DNA of 64,000 nt from Mesorhizobium_K sp040049215 (GTDB taxonomy: Bacteria; Pseudomonadota; Alphaproteobacteria; Rhizobiales; Rhizobiaceae): the NCBI RefSeq assembly GCF_040049215.1, contig NZ_JBDZDN010000001.1, forward strand, positions 2,108,001 to 2,172,000, written 5' to 3'. The notes beneath the pieces are model-generated. The model searched no databases. It was not told the DNA's origin and saw only the letters and a list, made by a program, of their open reading frames with translations. The first letter of the stretch is position 1, and each line of letters begins with the position of its first letter. The position numbers were made by a program, and so were the translations under genes. Below, in pieces: positions 16,808 through 25,595 of the stretch.

Positions 16808-17497
16808 ATGATCGCGCCGAAGATCATGGTGGTGGAAGACGAGGAGCCGCTAGGCGTGCTCCTGCGCTACAATCTCGAGGCCGAGGGCTACCAGGTCGAG
16901 ATCGTGACGCGCGGCGACGAGGCGGAAATCCGGCTGCAGGAGCATGCGCCCGACCTGCTTGTGCTCGACTGGATGATCCCGGCGATCTCGGGCATCGAGC
17001 TCTGCCGGCGGCTCAGGATGCGGCCCGAGACGCAGCGCCTGCCCATCATCATGTTGACGGCGCGTGGCGAGGAGAGCGACCGCGTGCGCGGGCTTTCCAC
17101 CGGCGCCGACGACTATCTCGTAAAACCATTCTCGACGCCGGAATTCATGGCGCGGGTGCGGGCGTTGCTCAGGCGCGCCAGGCCCGAGGTGCTGTCCTCG
17201 GTGCTCAAGGTCGGCGACATCATGCTCGACCGCGAGGCGCACCGGGTCTACCGCAAGAAGAACGAGATCAAGCTCGGGCCGACGGAATTCCGCCTGCTCG
17301 AGTTCATGATGCGGCACCCCGGCCGCGTCTTCTCACGCAGCCAGTTGCTCGACAATGTCTGGGGCGAGACGATCTATATCGACGAGCGCACCGTCGACGT
17401 GCATGTCGGCCGCCTGCGCAAGGCAGTCAACAATGGACGCATGCCTGATGTCATACGCACGATACGCGGCGCCGGCTACGCAATCCGCGAAGACTGA
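16808..17497 (+). CDS. phoB: Phosphate regulon response regulator PhoB
   Basis: A 229-residue OmpR-family regulator. The receiver has the acidic pocket VVEDEEP, phospho-acceptor Asp in LLVLDWMIPAISG, and Lys in DDYLVKPF. The winged-helix domain contains LGPTEFRLLEFMMRHPGRVF and RTVDVHVGRLRKAVN. PhoB binds Pho boxes such as the one at 11002, making this operon autoregulated. No canonical PhoR sensor gene lies in the window. Confidence 0.96.
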   Translation: MIAPKIMVVEDEEPLGVLLRYNLEAEGYQVEIVTRGDEAEIRLQEHAPDLLVLDWMIPAISGIELCRRLRMRPETQRLPIIMLTARGEESDRVRGLSTGADDYLVKPFSTPEFMARVRALLRRARPEVLSSVLKVGDIMLDREAHRVYRKKNEIKLGPTEFRLLEFMMRHPGRVFSRSQLLDNVWGETIYIDERTVDVHVGRLRKAVNNGRMPDVIRTIRGAGYAIRED

Positions 17498-17602
17498 ACT
17501 TCCGAAAATCTGACCGCCGCAAGCGACTCTTGCCGAGCCGACGTGTCCGGTGCATATTATTCCGGGCGCCGAAAAAAATAAAAAGCGCTTTTGGGAGGGG
17601 TC

Positions 17603-18922
17603 ATGCGTTTACTGGGCCGCGTGCTTGCGGCGTGTGCTGTCATTGCGCTGGCGTGGTGCGCGACGCTGCCGGCCAAAGCGGCCGATCGCCCGACGCCGCA
17701 GGAAATGCTGCGCGACTGGTATTACCTGATGAACGAACTGGTTCGGCACACGGCGACTTATTCGCCACCGGTAGCAAGTCGCTCATTCGGCTATCTGGGT
17801 GTTACCGCGTTCGAGGCAGCCGTGGGAGGCTCGGACAGACTGGTGTCACTGGCGGGCCAGTTGCCTGGGCTGGATGCGGTGCCGGCGCGCGATGTCGCCG
17901 CCGTCTACGATGAGACGATCGTCATAAATGCCGCGATGTCGGATGCGATCGTCTACTATTTTGGCAATACCGGTCCGACGGGGCTGCGCGCTATCAAGGC
18001 CGCGCAGACGAAATGGCGCGGACGGGCCATTTCTGGCGTCTCCGAGGACGTCGTGGTGCGCAGCGAGACATTCGGCAAGGCCATGGCCTCCAGTATCCAC
18101 GAATGGTCGCTGACCGATGGCGGCGCGGTCATCGACAATATGGGATTCCCTGAAGATTGGGATTTACCCAAGGGGGAAGGCAAGTGGGTGCCGACCAGCC
18201 CGATCCGCCAGCAGCAGCTGCCGCTGCTGCCCGAATGGGGAAATAACCGTACTTTTGCCGTGCCTTCTGGCGCTACCTGCAAGCTACCGGGCAACCCGCC
18301 CTTCAGTTTCGAACCGGACACCCAATTCTACAGGGAGGCCAACGAGGTCTATGAGACCGTCAAGAATGCGACGCCCGAGCAGGCAACCATCGCACGCTTC
18401 TGGTCCGACGATCCGATGCTGTCTATGACGCCCCCGGGCCACTGGGTATCGATTGCCCTCCAGGTCGCCGAACGCGCCAACCTGTCGCTGGAAGACAATG
18501 TCGACCTGCTCGCGCGCATGGGCGTGGCCATGTCGGATGCCTTTGTCGGCTGCTGGCGCGAGAAATACGCCTACAACCTCATTCGCCCTATCACCTATAT
18601 CAAGAAGGCCATCGACCCCAAGTGGGAGCCTATTCTGAATACGCCGCCCTTCCCGGAGTACCCCAGCGGACACAGCACGGTGTCCGGCGCCATGGACGCA
18701 GTACTGACGGGGTTCTTTGGTGACGACTATGCCTTCGAAGATAAGACAGGCTCGCCCGACGGACGCAAACCGCGCAACTACAAGAGTTTCCATGAGGCCG
18801 CCGAAGAGGCCGGCATCTCCCGGCTTTATGGCGGCATCCATTTCCGCTCCGCCATAGTCGATGGGCTCGCGCAGGGGCGGTGCATCGGCGAATACACGAA
18901 CGCGCTCAAGACGAGGAAATAA
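17603..18922 (+). CDS. Secreted vanadium-dependent haloperoxidase-type (PAP2 superfamily) enzyme
   Basis: A 439-residue exported protein with signal peptide (MRLLGRVLAACAVIALAWCA, cleavage near AKAA). All vanadate/phosphate-binding residues of the haloperoxidase-acid phosphatase fold can be placed: Lys321 and Arg328 (KYAYNLIRP, seven apart as in fungal vanadium chloroperoxidase), Ser355-Gly356-His357 (PSGHSTVSGA), and Arg407 and His413 (SRLYGGIHFR, six apart). Either halide oxidation by hydrogen peroxide with bound vanadate or phosphatase activity is possible; the motif spacing favours the haloperoxidase-like branch. It starts right after GGGAGGGG and is followed two bases after its stop by the VCBS/ASPIC gene, clearly one operon. 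Confidence 0.9.
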   Translation: MRLLGRVLAACAVIALAWCATLPAKAADRPTPQEMLRDWYYLMNELVRHTATYSPPVASRSFGYLGVTAFEAAVGGSDRLVSLAGQLPGLDAVPARDVAAVYDETIVINAAMSDAIVYYFGNTGPTGLRAIKAAQTKWRGRAISGVSEDVVVRSETFGKAMASSIHEWSLTDGGAVIDNMGFPEDWDLPKGEGKWVPTSPIRQQQLPLLPEWGNNRTFAVPSGATCKLPGNPPFSFEPDTQFYREANEVYETVKNATPEQATIARFWSDDPMLSMTPPGHWVSIALQVAERANLSLEDNVDLLARMGVAMSDAFVGCWREKYAYNLIRPITYIKKAIDPKWEPILNTPPFPEYPSGHSTVSGAMDAVLTGFFGDDYAFEDKTGSPDGRKPRNYKSFHEAAEEAGISRLYGGIHFRSAIVDGLAQGRCIGEYTNALKTRK

Positions 18923-18924
18923 CC

Positions 18925-20535
18925 ATGCGCCTCGCGTCTTTTGGACTCGCTGCAGCGCTGGGGTGCGCCGGGGTAACCACCGCGTTTTCCGTGGAGAATT
19001 CGCCTGATATCCCGAGCTTCGTCGAGGAGACCGCAAGCGCCGGAATCGACAGCGTCTATAAGGGTGAGTGGGAGTACATGGTCGGCGGCGGCGCGGCGTC
19101 CTTCGACTGCAACGACGACGGATATCCGGAGATTTTGCTGGCCGGCGGCGAGCAGCCCGCGAAGTTCTATCGCAATGCAAGCAGCCAAGGCGGCGCGCTG
19201 AAGTTCACGGCCGAGCAGAGCGGTCTTGAGTTGGACAAAGTCACCGGCGCCTATCCCCTCGACGTCGACGGTAATGGCGTCAGGGATGTTGTGCTGCTGC
19301 GTGTCGGCGAGAACGTCGTGATGCGTGGCCTAGGCGGCTGCAGGTTCGAGCGCGCCAACGAGGAGTGGGGCTTCACCGGTGGCGATTCATGGTGGACCTC
19401 GCTTGCGGCGACCTGGGAAAAGGGCGCCGACTGGCCGACGATCGCGGTCGGCAGCTACATCGACCGCCACGAAGAGATTTCTCCCTGGGGATCGTGCACC
19501 GACAACTTTCTGCTGCGCCCTGCGGCCGGCGAGCGCAAGTTCGGCGCGCCGGTCGCGCTGAAGCCGAGCTTCTGCCCGCTGTCGATGCTGTTCACCGACT
19601 GGAACCGGTCCGGCACGCCGTCGCTGCGCGTTTCCAACGACCGCGAATATTACGAAGGCGGCCAGGAGCAGATGTGGAAGATCGAACCGGGCATTGAGCC
19701 GGCGCTCTATAGCGCTGCCGAAGGGTGGAAGTTCCTGCGCATCTGGGGCATGGGCATCGCCAGCTACGACCTGAATTTCGATGGCTATCCGGAATATTTC
19801 CTGACCAGCATGGCCGACAACAAGCTGCAGACGCTGGCGGTGGCGCCGGCGGACGGCGCCCCGCCAAAGCCGTCATACGCCGACGTCGCCTATCCCAGGA
19901 ACGTCACCGCGCACCGGCCCTATAAGGGCGAAGACCTGAAGCCCAGCACGGCCTGGCACACGCAATTCGAGGACGTGAACAATGACGGCCTCGTCGATCT
20001 GTTCATCGCCAAGGGCAATGTCTGGGATATGCCGGATTTCGCGATGAAGGATCCCAACAACCTGCTGCTGCAGCAGAGTGACGGCAAGTTCATGGAGGCC
20101 GGCGACAAGGCCGGCGTCGCCAGCGTGGAGCAGGCGAGGGGCGCGGCGCTCGCCGATTTCAATCTCGACGGGCTGGTCGACCTAGTGGTGGTCAACCGCA
20201 ATTCGCCCGCGCAGATTTGGCGCAACGCCAGCACGGACGTGGGACACTGGATCGAAGTGAAGATCGAGCAGCCGGGTCCGAACCGCGACGCCATCGGCGC
20301 ATGGATCGAGATACGCTGCGAGGGCATGCCTGTCATGCGGCGCGAAGCGACGGTCGGCGGCGGACATGCCGGCGGTCAGTTGGGCTGGCGGCATTTCGGG
20401 CTGGGCAAGGTTTCGGCGGCCGAGCTGCGCGTGATCTGGCCAGACGGCACCAGCGGAGACTGGCAGCCTGTCGACGCCGGCCGCTTCTACATATTGAAGC
20501 GCGGGGAGCCGCCCCGGGCGTTCGATCCGGCGTAG
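18925..20535 (+). CDS. Secreted VCBS/FG-GAP and ASPIC-UnbV domain protein (CRTAC1 family)
   Basis: A 536-residue exported protein with signal peptide (MRLASFGLAAALGCAGVTTA). It is built of beta-propeller repeats with calcium-binding-like loops (DCNDDGYPEILLAGG, DVDGNGVRDVVLL, DLNFDGYPEYFLTS, DVNNDGLVDLFIAKG, DFNLDGLVDLVVVNRN). A C-terminal ASPIC/UnbV domain follows at about 430-530 (NRDAIGAWIEIRCEG, GLGKVSAAELRVIWPDGTSG). The molecular role of such proteins is unknown; binding, scaffold or maturation partner of the haloperoxidase is inferred from the tight coupling. The start at 18925 lies two bases after the upstream stop. Confidence 0.88.
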   Translation: MRLASFGLAAALGCAGVTTAFSVENSPDIPSFVEETASAGIDSVYKGEWEYMVGGGAASFDCNDDGYPEILLAGGEQPAKFYRNASSQGGALKFTAEQSGLELDKVTGAYPLDVDGNGVRDVVLLRVGENVVMRGLGGCRFERANEEWGFTGGDSWWTSLAATWEKGADWPTIAVGSYIDRHEEISPWGSCTDNFLLRPAAGERKFGAPVALKPSFCPLSMLFTDWNRSGTPSLRVSNDREYYEGGQEQMWKIEPGIEPALYSAAEGWKFLRIWGMGIASYDLNFDGYPEYFLTSMADNKLQTLAVAPADGAPPKPSYADVAYPRNVTAHRPYKGEDLKPSTAWHTQFEDVNNDGLVDLFIAKGNVWDMPDFAMKDPNNLLLQQSDGKFMEAGDKAGVASVEQARGAALADFNLDGLVDLVVVNRNSPAQIWRNASTDVGHWIEVKIEQPGPNRDAIGAWIEIRCEGMPVMRREATVGGGHAGGQLGWRHFGLGKVSAAELRVIWPDGTSGDWQPVDAGRFYILKRGEPPRAFDPA

Positions 20536-20567
20536 GTTTGCTCGCCGGCCGCGCGGCTTGCGCCGGG

Positions 20568-21809
20568 TCAGGCGACCTCCTTGCCGGCGTCGAGCGCCTC
20601 TAGGCCGACGGCGAAAATCTCCTGGTCGACGAAGGCAAGCGCCCGCATCGCGCAGCCCTGCAGGATGAGCGGCAGCTCATCGGCCACAGTGTCGAACGAT
20701 ATGGCGTCGGAGTGCTGACCACCGGCAGTCTGCGCGATGGCGGTGCGGATGTACGGCTCCAGGAGGTCGAATGCGGCGGCGCCACCCCCGACGAATGCGA
20801 CCGGCGCCGGGTCGATCAGCGCAAAAAGGCTGCCGAGACCGTAGCCGATGGCGGTGCCCGCCGTGCGGTAGGCCTCTCGTTCCGCGCCTTCCCCCGAGCG
20901 GGCGCGGGCGGCAAGCGCCACCATGTCTGCATTGCCGATGCCGTCCTCCGGCGTGGAGTACTCGCTCTTACGATGCGCGTTGCGCCAGATGGCGTAGTCG
21001 CCCGCATAGGCCTCGACGCAGCCGCGCCGGCCGCAGCGGCAGAGCGCGCCGCTTGGCTGGTGGATCATGTGACCGAATTCACCGCCTGACGATCGCGTGC
21101 CTGTGAACAGCTCCCCCTTCAGCACCAGTCCCATGCCTATGCCGTGCGAAAGCAGGATGGCGATGAAATTGTCGCGGTAGCGGGCCGGATCGCGCCAGCG
21201 CAAGGCGACCGCCATCATATTGCAGTCATTCTCGACCGTCGTCGGTATGGCGAACTCGCGCTCGAGCATGTCGGCGAACGGAATGTCGCGGTGCGGCGTG
21301 ATCGGCGACCAGAGCATGACGCGGGCGGCAGCGTCGCTGATGCCCTGGATCGCTAGGACGATGCGCAGCGGCTTCAACGGGCCGGTCGAGCGTCCCGTGG
21401 TCAGCCGGCGCAGCATGGCGACGAGTTCCGCGACGAGTTCGTCGCGCGATATCGTCGCGGTCGACAACCGCCGGTTCTCCTCGACGACGGGCACGCCGGA
21501 ATAATCGACGATCGCAGCCGAAAGATCGCTGAGCGACAGAACGGCGACGATCACGGCGCCGGCCTTGGGATTGAGCGACAGCGCCACCTGCGGCCGTCCG
21601 CGCCGCGCGGTCGCATGCTCGCTTCCTTTCGTCTCGGCGAGGATGCCTTCTGATATCAGGTCGGCCGAGATCGCGGATATGGTGGAATGGCTGAGGCCGG
21701 TGGCGGACGCGATCTCAGTGCGCGACGGTTGGCCGGCGCGGCGCACCGCGGCGATTACCATCGCGCGGTTGCGACGGCGCAGATCGTCATGGCGCATCCC
21801 TGCCGACAT
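20568..21809 (-). CDS. ROK family transcriptional repressor (XylR-like)
   Basis: A 413-residue ROK repressor. An N-terminal winged helix (TEIASATGLSHSTISAISAD) is fused to a ROK sugar-kinase-like domain with the zinc motif CRCGRRGCVEAYAG and the phosphate-loop region LLSHGIGMGLVLKGELFTG. The start at 21809 (MSAGMRHDDLRRR) has GGAGGAG upstream; the frame is open to 22220 but that part overlaps the divergent gene. It is divergent from the xylose-type binding protein, so it is the probable repressor of that importer, released by the sugar. An inverted repeat in the gap (21968-21988) is a candidate operator. Confidence 0.92.
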   Translation of the reverse strand: MSAGMRHDDLRRRNRAMVIAAVRRAGQPSRTEIASATGLSHSTISAISADLISEGILAETKGSEHATARRGRPQVALSLNPKAGAVIVAVLSLSDLSAAIVDYSGVPVVEENRRLSTATISRDELVAELVAMLRRLTTGRSTGPLKPLRIVLAIQGISDAAARVMLWSPITPHRDIPFADMLEREFAIPTTVENDCNMMAVALRWRDPARYRDNFIAILLSHGIGMGLVLKGELFTGTRSSGGEFGHMIHQPSGALCRCGRRGCVEAYAGDYAIWRNAHRKSEYSTPEDGIGNADMVALAARARSGEGAEREAYRTAGTAIGYGLGSLFALIDPAPVAFVGGGAAAFDLLEPYIRTAIAQTAGGQHSDAISFDTVADELPLILQGCAMRALAFVDQEIFAVGLEALDAGKEVA

Positions 21810-21939
21810 ATTCAAACGCCTCCTCCAAGTCCCGCCGCCGTCGGCGGCAGGGGCCCGCCCGACAAAGCAGACTTGCAGCCGGCTTGCCAAGCATAGTTCT
21901 TCCGGACCAAGCGCTGGACCGGAACCTCCGAAATCGATA

Positions 21940-21988
21940 TTGACAGAAAGTAGGCGTTCAGCCAGTATTTTTTCGAGACCCGAAAAAA
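21940..21988 (+). promoter_or_regulatory. Candidate promoter and ROK operator of the xylose-type importer
   Basis: TTGACA at 21940-21945 is followed 17 bases later by CAGTAT. Immediately after lies the inverted repeat TTTTTTCG (21968-21975) / CGAAAAAA (21981-21988) with a five-base spacer. A repressor bound there would block initiation. It lies 60 bases before the binding-protein start. Confidence 0.55.
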
Positions 21989-22047
21989 GTCTCGCTCGGC
22001 GTGAAGGCCGAAAATTGTCGCGCATAGCTGCGCATGGGAGGAAAGTC

Positions 22048-23085
22048 ATGATGAAATTTGCGGCCGCTTTTGCGGCTGGTGTAGCTATGTCGCTGGCGTT
22101 TGCCGGCGCTGCTTCGGCCAAGGACAAGACCATCGCCGTCTCCTGGAAGACCTTCCAGGAAGAGCGCTGGAAGACCGACGAAGCCGCCATCAAGGCAGCC
22201 GTCGAGGCTGCCGGCAACACCTACATCTCGACGGATGCTCAGACGTCTGCCCAGAAGCAGGCCGCCGACATCGAGGGCCTGATCGCCCAGAAGCCGGACG
22301 TGGTTCTCGTCGTTGCGTATGATAGCGACGCCATCCTGCCGTCGATCAAGGCGCTGAGCGATGCGGGGATCAAGTCGATTGCCTATGACGTGCAGTTCGA
22401 AGACCCGAATGCGCTCTACATCACCTTCGACAACGTCGGCGTGGGCCGTATCATCGCCGAGGAAATCCAGAAGGTGAAGCCGGAAGGCAACTACGCCTTC
22501 ATCAAGGGCGACAAGGGCGACCCGAACGCCACCTTCCTGTTCCAGGGCATGATGGAAGTGCTCAAGGACGGCCTCGACTCCGGCAAGATCAAGAATGTGT
22601 GCGAGACATTCACCGACAAATGGGCCCCGGACAATGCCCAGAAGAATATGGAACAGTGCCTGACCTCGACGGGCAACAAGGTTGACGCAGTGCTTTCTGA
22701 AAACGATGGCATGGCTTCGGGCGTCGTCGCGGCCCTTACCGCCCAGGGCATGGCCGGAATTCCGGTTGGTGGCCAGGATGGTGACTTGGCTGCCATCAAC
22801 CGCGTGGCTCTGGGCACGCAGACCGTTTCGGTCTGGAAGAACTCCAAGGACCTCGGAAAAGTTGCTGGCGAAGCTGCCAATGCTCTCGCCGATGGGACGC
22901 CGATGGAAAAGATCGCCGGTGTCACCAAGTTCTCGGGTGGCAAGAACGGCGTTGAGATGAACTCCATTCTCCTCAATCCGACGCCGATCACGAAGGCCAA
23001 CATCAATGTCGCCATCGAAGCTGGCCACATCACCAAGGAACAGGCATGTGCAGGCGTGGCCGCCGGTGCAGTGCCGGGTTGCTGA
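22048..23085 (+). CDS. xylF: Sugar ABC transporter substrate-binding protein, xylose type (XylF-like)
   Basis: A 345-residue periplasmic binding protein with signal peptide (MMKFAAAFAAGVAMSLAFAG, cleavage after ASA). The fold-type signatures are those of XylF: IAVSWKTFQEERWKTDEAAI, KPDVVLVVAYDSDAILPSIK, GDKGDPNATFLFQGMMEVLK, and IPVGGQDGDLAAINRVALGT. D-xylose is the most likely ligand, but related rhizobial proteins bind other pentoses or hexoses. The start at 22048 has GGGAGG upstream. It is the first gene of a binding protein-permease-ATPase cluster and is followed by a strong hairpin. Confidence 0.88.
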   Translation: MMKFAAAFAAGVAMSLAFAGAASAKDKTIAVSWKTFQEERWKTDEAAIKAAVEAAGNTYISTDAQTSAQKQAADIEGLIAQKPDVVLVVAYDSDAILPSIKALSDAGIKSIAYDVQFEDPNALYITFDNVGVGRIIAEEIQKVKPEGNYAFIKGDKGDPNATFLFQGMMEVLKDGLDSGKIKNVCETFTDKWAPDNAQKNMEQCLTSTGNKVDAVLSENDGMASGVVAALTAQGMAGIPVGGQDGDLAAINRVALGTQTVSVWKNSKDLGKVAGEAANALADGTPMEKIAGVTKFSGGKNGVEMNSILLNPTPITKANINVAIEAGHITKEQACAGVAAGAVPGC

Positions 23086-23110
23086 TCGCTTGACGATCTA
23101 ACGATCGACG

Positions 23111-23139
23111 CTGCGCCACCTTGAAAAAAGGTGGCGCAG
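23111..23139 (+). terminator. Hairpin between binding-protein and permease genes
   Basis: CTGCGCCACCTT (23111-23122) is perfectly complementary to AAGGTGGCGCAG (23128-23139), loop GAAAA, followed by TCGTTT. It is 25 bases after the xylF-like stop. It should partially terminate or protect the upstream message. Confidence 0.7.
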
Positions 23140-23338
23140 TCGTTTCACGCAGTGGCATCGGCCTCCACTTGACCGTTACGCAGGCTTGGCCAGGGGCATG
23201 GGCAACGGCGTACTCGTCTTTCCGCGACCGAGGTCTGGCCTTTGCCCAGGTGACGATTTGGGGCCATGGTTCATTCCTTGACTGCTTTCTGTTTTCCAAT
23301 GCACGTTGTCAGTCGCAGCGGCCACATGGGGAGGCAAC

Positions 23339-24745
23339 GTGTCCAACCTGCCAAACACCAATCAGGGACCCGCCCTTGAAAGCGAAGGGGCGATAAAGCG
23401 GTTTTTCCGCGCCACGGAGATTGACGAGCGTCTGCTTGGCATGGTGGCCGCCCTGTTGTTGATCTGGGTAGTCTTCGACATTGCCAGTGGCATCATGCGT
23501 GGCAATTTCGGCGGCCTTCTGGGCGGCTCGTTCCTCACGCCGCGCAATCTGTGGACGCTGCTGGTGCAGACGTCCTCGATCGCCATCATGTCCACGGGCA
23601 TGGTGCTGCTGATCGTCATGCGCCAGCTCGACCTGTCCATCGGCTCGATGCTCAGCCTTGTAGCCGTCGCCGGCGCCGTCCTGCAGGTCTTTGAACTGGT
23701 GCCCATTCTCGGTGTTGGTCACCCCGCTATCTGGCCGATCGCCGTCATGTTCATGATCGCCCTCGGCGCGATGGTCGGCGCACTGAACGGCTGGCTGACA
23801 GCCTACCTCAAGATCCCGGCTTTCATCGTCACGCTTGGCGGACTTCTCGCCTACAGCGGAATGGCGTTCTATCTGGCCAAGGGCGAAACCGTGGCGCCCA
23901 TGGACAAGACATACGAGATTTTCGGTGGCGGCATCCCCTTGAGCTGGCTCGGACCATTCTGGAGCTGGATGATTGCGGTCGTCGTCTGCTGCGCGATCGT
24001 CTTCGCAATTTACAACGGCCGCCGCCAGCGCAAGCGCTTCAAGTTTCCATTGCGTCCCGTCTGGGCGGAAATCGTCCTGGTAGTACTCGGCAGCGGCATC
24101 GTCCTGGGCATCACCAATGTGATGAACTCATACCCCTGGCCGTTCAAGCTCATCGAGAACTACGCCAAGGCCAATGGCGTCGTCATTCCACCGGGCGTGG
24201 AAAACAAGGACGGGAACGCCGTCTGCACGGCCGGTGACCAGGTCGTGCGTTGCACCGAGGGCCTGATCTACTACACGGGCTATTCCGTACCGGTGCTGAT
24301 GGCGCTCTTTGTCGGCGTCGCCATGACCTTTCTTGCCACACGCACCCAGTTTGGCCGCTATGTCTATGCAACGGGCGGCAATCCGGAAGCAGCCGAACTG
24401 GCCGGCGTCAACACCAAGTGGCTGACGGTGAAGGTCTTCGCCCTGATGGGCATTCTGGTCGGCATCTCAGCGGTCGTGTCGTCGGCGCGTCTCAATGCGG
24501 CAACCAACGCTCTGGGCGCCCTCAACGAACTCTACGTCATTGCCGCAACGGTCATCGGCGGCACGTCACTCGCGGGGGGTGTCGGCACGATCTACGGTGC
24601 GATGCTGGGTGCTCTTATGATGCAGTCCATCATCTCCGGCATGTCGCTGTTGAATCTTCCCGCAGCCTTCCAGAACATCGTGGTGGGCGCCGTGCTCGTG
24701 CTGGCAGTCTGGCTGGATCAGCTCTATTCCCGTCGCGTGAGGTGA
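23339..24745 (+). CDS. xylH: Sugar ABC transporter permease, xylose type (XylH-like)
   Basis: A permease of about 468 residues with at least ten hydrophobic segments. After a short cytosolic N-terminus come LGMVAALLLIWVVFDIASG, LLVQTSSIAIMSTGMVLLIV, LDLSIGSMLSLVAVAGAVL and KIPAFIVTLGGLLAYSGMAF. The C-terminal half has TQFGRYVYATGGNPEAAELA and the GGTSLAGGVGTIYGAMLGAL motif of ribose/xylose permeases. The length (XylH is about 400-430) fits the xylose subgroup better than the 330-residue ribose type. I chose the GTG start at 23339 because GGGGAGG lies just before it; a TTG at 23306 is also in frame. Confidence 0.9.
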   Translation: MSNLPNTNQGPALESEGAIKRFFRATEIDERLLGMVAALLLIWVVFDIASGIMRGNFGGLLGGSFLTPRNLWTLLVQTSSIAIMSTGMVLLIVMRQLDLSIGSMLSLVAVAGAVLQVFELVPILGVGHPAIWPIAVMFMIALGAMVGALNGWLTAYLKIPAFIVTLGGLLAYSGMAFYLAKGETVAPMDKTYEIFGGGIPLSWLGPFWSWMIAVVVCCAIVFAIYNGRRQRKRFKFPLRPVWAEIVLVVLGSGIVLGITNVMNSYPWPFKLIENYAKANGVVIPPGVENKDGNAVCTAGDQVVRCTEGLIYYTGYSVPVLMALFVGVAMTFLATRTQFGRYVYATGGNPEAAELAGVNTKWLTVKVFALMGILVGISAVVSSARLNAATNALGALNELYVIAATVIGGTSLAGGVGTIYGAMLGALMMQSIISGMSLLNLPAAFQNIVVGAVLVLAVWLDQLYSRRVR

Positions 24746-24756
24746 GGCTCAGGATC

Positions 24757-25536
24757 ATGGTGACACCACTCATTGAAATGCGTGACATCTCCATCGCATT
24801 CGGTGGCATTCGTGCTGTCGACCGCGCCTCCATCGACCTTTTCCCAGGGGAGGTCGTCGGTCTGCTCGGCCACAATGGCGCCGGTAAATCCACTCTCATC
24901 AAGATCCTGTCCGGAGCGTACAAACGCGACCATGGCGACATCTACATCGCCGGCGAGAAGGCCGACATCAACAACCCGCGCGACGCCAAGAAATACGGCA
25001 TCGAGACGATCTACCAGACGCTGGCTCTCGCCGACAACGTCGACGCCGCGGCCAACCTCTATCTCGGTCGCGAGCTCAAGACGGCGTATGGCACATTGGA
25101 TGACGTCGCGATGGAGGCCGAGTGCCGCAAGGTGATGCACAGGCTCAACCCCAATTTCCGCCGCTTCAAGGAGCCTGTATCGAAGCTTTCGGGCGGCCAG
25201 CGACAGTCGGTTGCGATTGCGCGCGCCATCCACTTCAACGCCCGAATCCTGATCATGGACGAACCGACAGCGGCGCTCGGGCCGCAGGAAACCGCGCAGG
25301 TGGGCGAACTGGTCAAGCAGCTGAAGGCCGAGGGCATCGGGATATTCCTCATCAGCCACGACATCCATGATGTGTTCGATCTGGCCGACCGTGTCTGCGT
25401 GATGAAAAACGGTCAGGTCGTGGGCACGGCGAGAACCAGCGACGTCACTCCGGACGAGGTGCTCGGCATGATCATTCTAGGCAAGTGCCCGCCCGGTGCG
25501 GTCCCGGGACCGGGCGCCATGGCATTGGCGGTCTGA
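24757..25536 (+). CDS. xylG: Sugar ABC transporter ATP-binding protein, single-domain
   Basis: A 259-residue ATPase with one ABC domain: Walker A GHNGAGKST, signature LSGGQRQSVAIARAI, Walker B ILIMDEPT and switch His in LISHDIHDVFDLA. Enterobacterial XylG and RbsA carry two ABC domains in about 510 residues, whereas this protein is a single domain and probably homodimerises, as in the fructose-type FrcA proteins of rhizobia. It starts 11 bases after the permease. There is no second ABC domain in the following sequence. Substrate assignment follows the XylF-like protein. Confidence 0.88.
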   Translation: MVTPLIEMRDISIAFGGIRAVDRASIDLFPGEVVGLLGHNGAGKSTLIKILSGAYKRDHGDIYIAGEKADINNPRDAKKYGIETIYQTLALADNVDAAANLYLGRELKTAYGTLDDVAMEAECRKVMHRLNPNFRRFKEPVSKLSGGQRQSVAIARAIHFNARILIMDEPTAALGPQETAQVGELVKQLKAEGIGIFLISHDIHDVFDLADRVCVMKNGQVVGTARTSDVTPDEVLGMIILGKCPPGAVPGPGAMALAV

Positions 25537-25595
25537 AGATACCCAAGCCGGCAAACGAGGCGATTCTCCGGCTCTGCGCGGCTTGAGATTCTGCA

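Noticed and set aside
21921..21925. GGAAC upstream of the xylF-like gene as an EcfG promoter
   Set aside because: No CGTT at 16-17 bases; the TTGACA at 21940 explains the promoter better.
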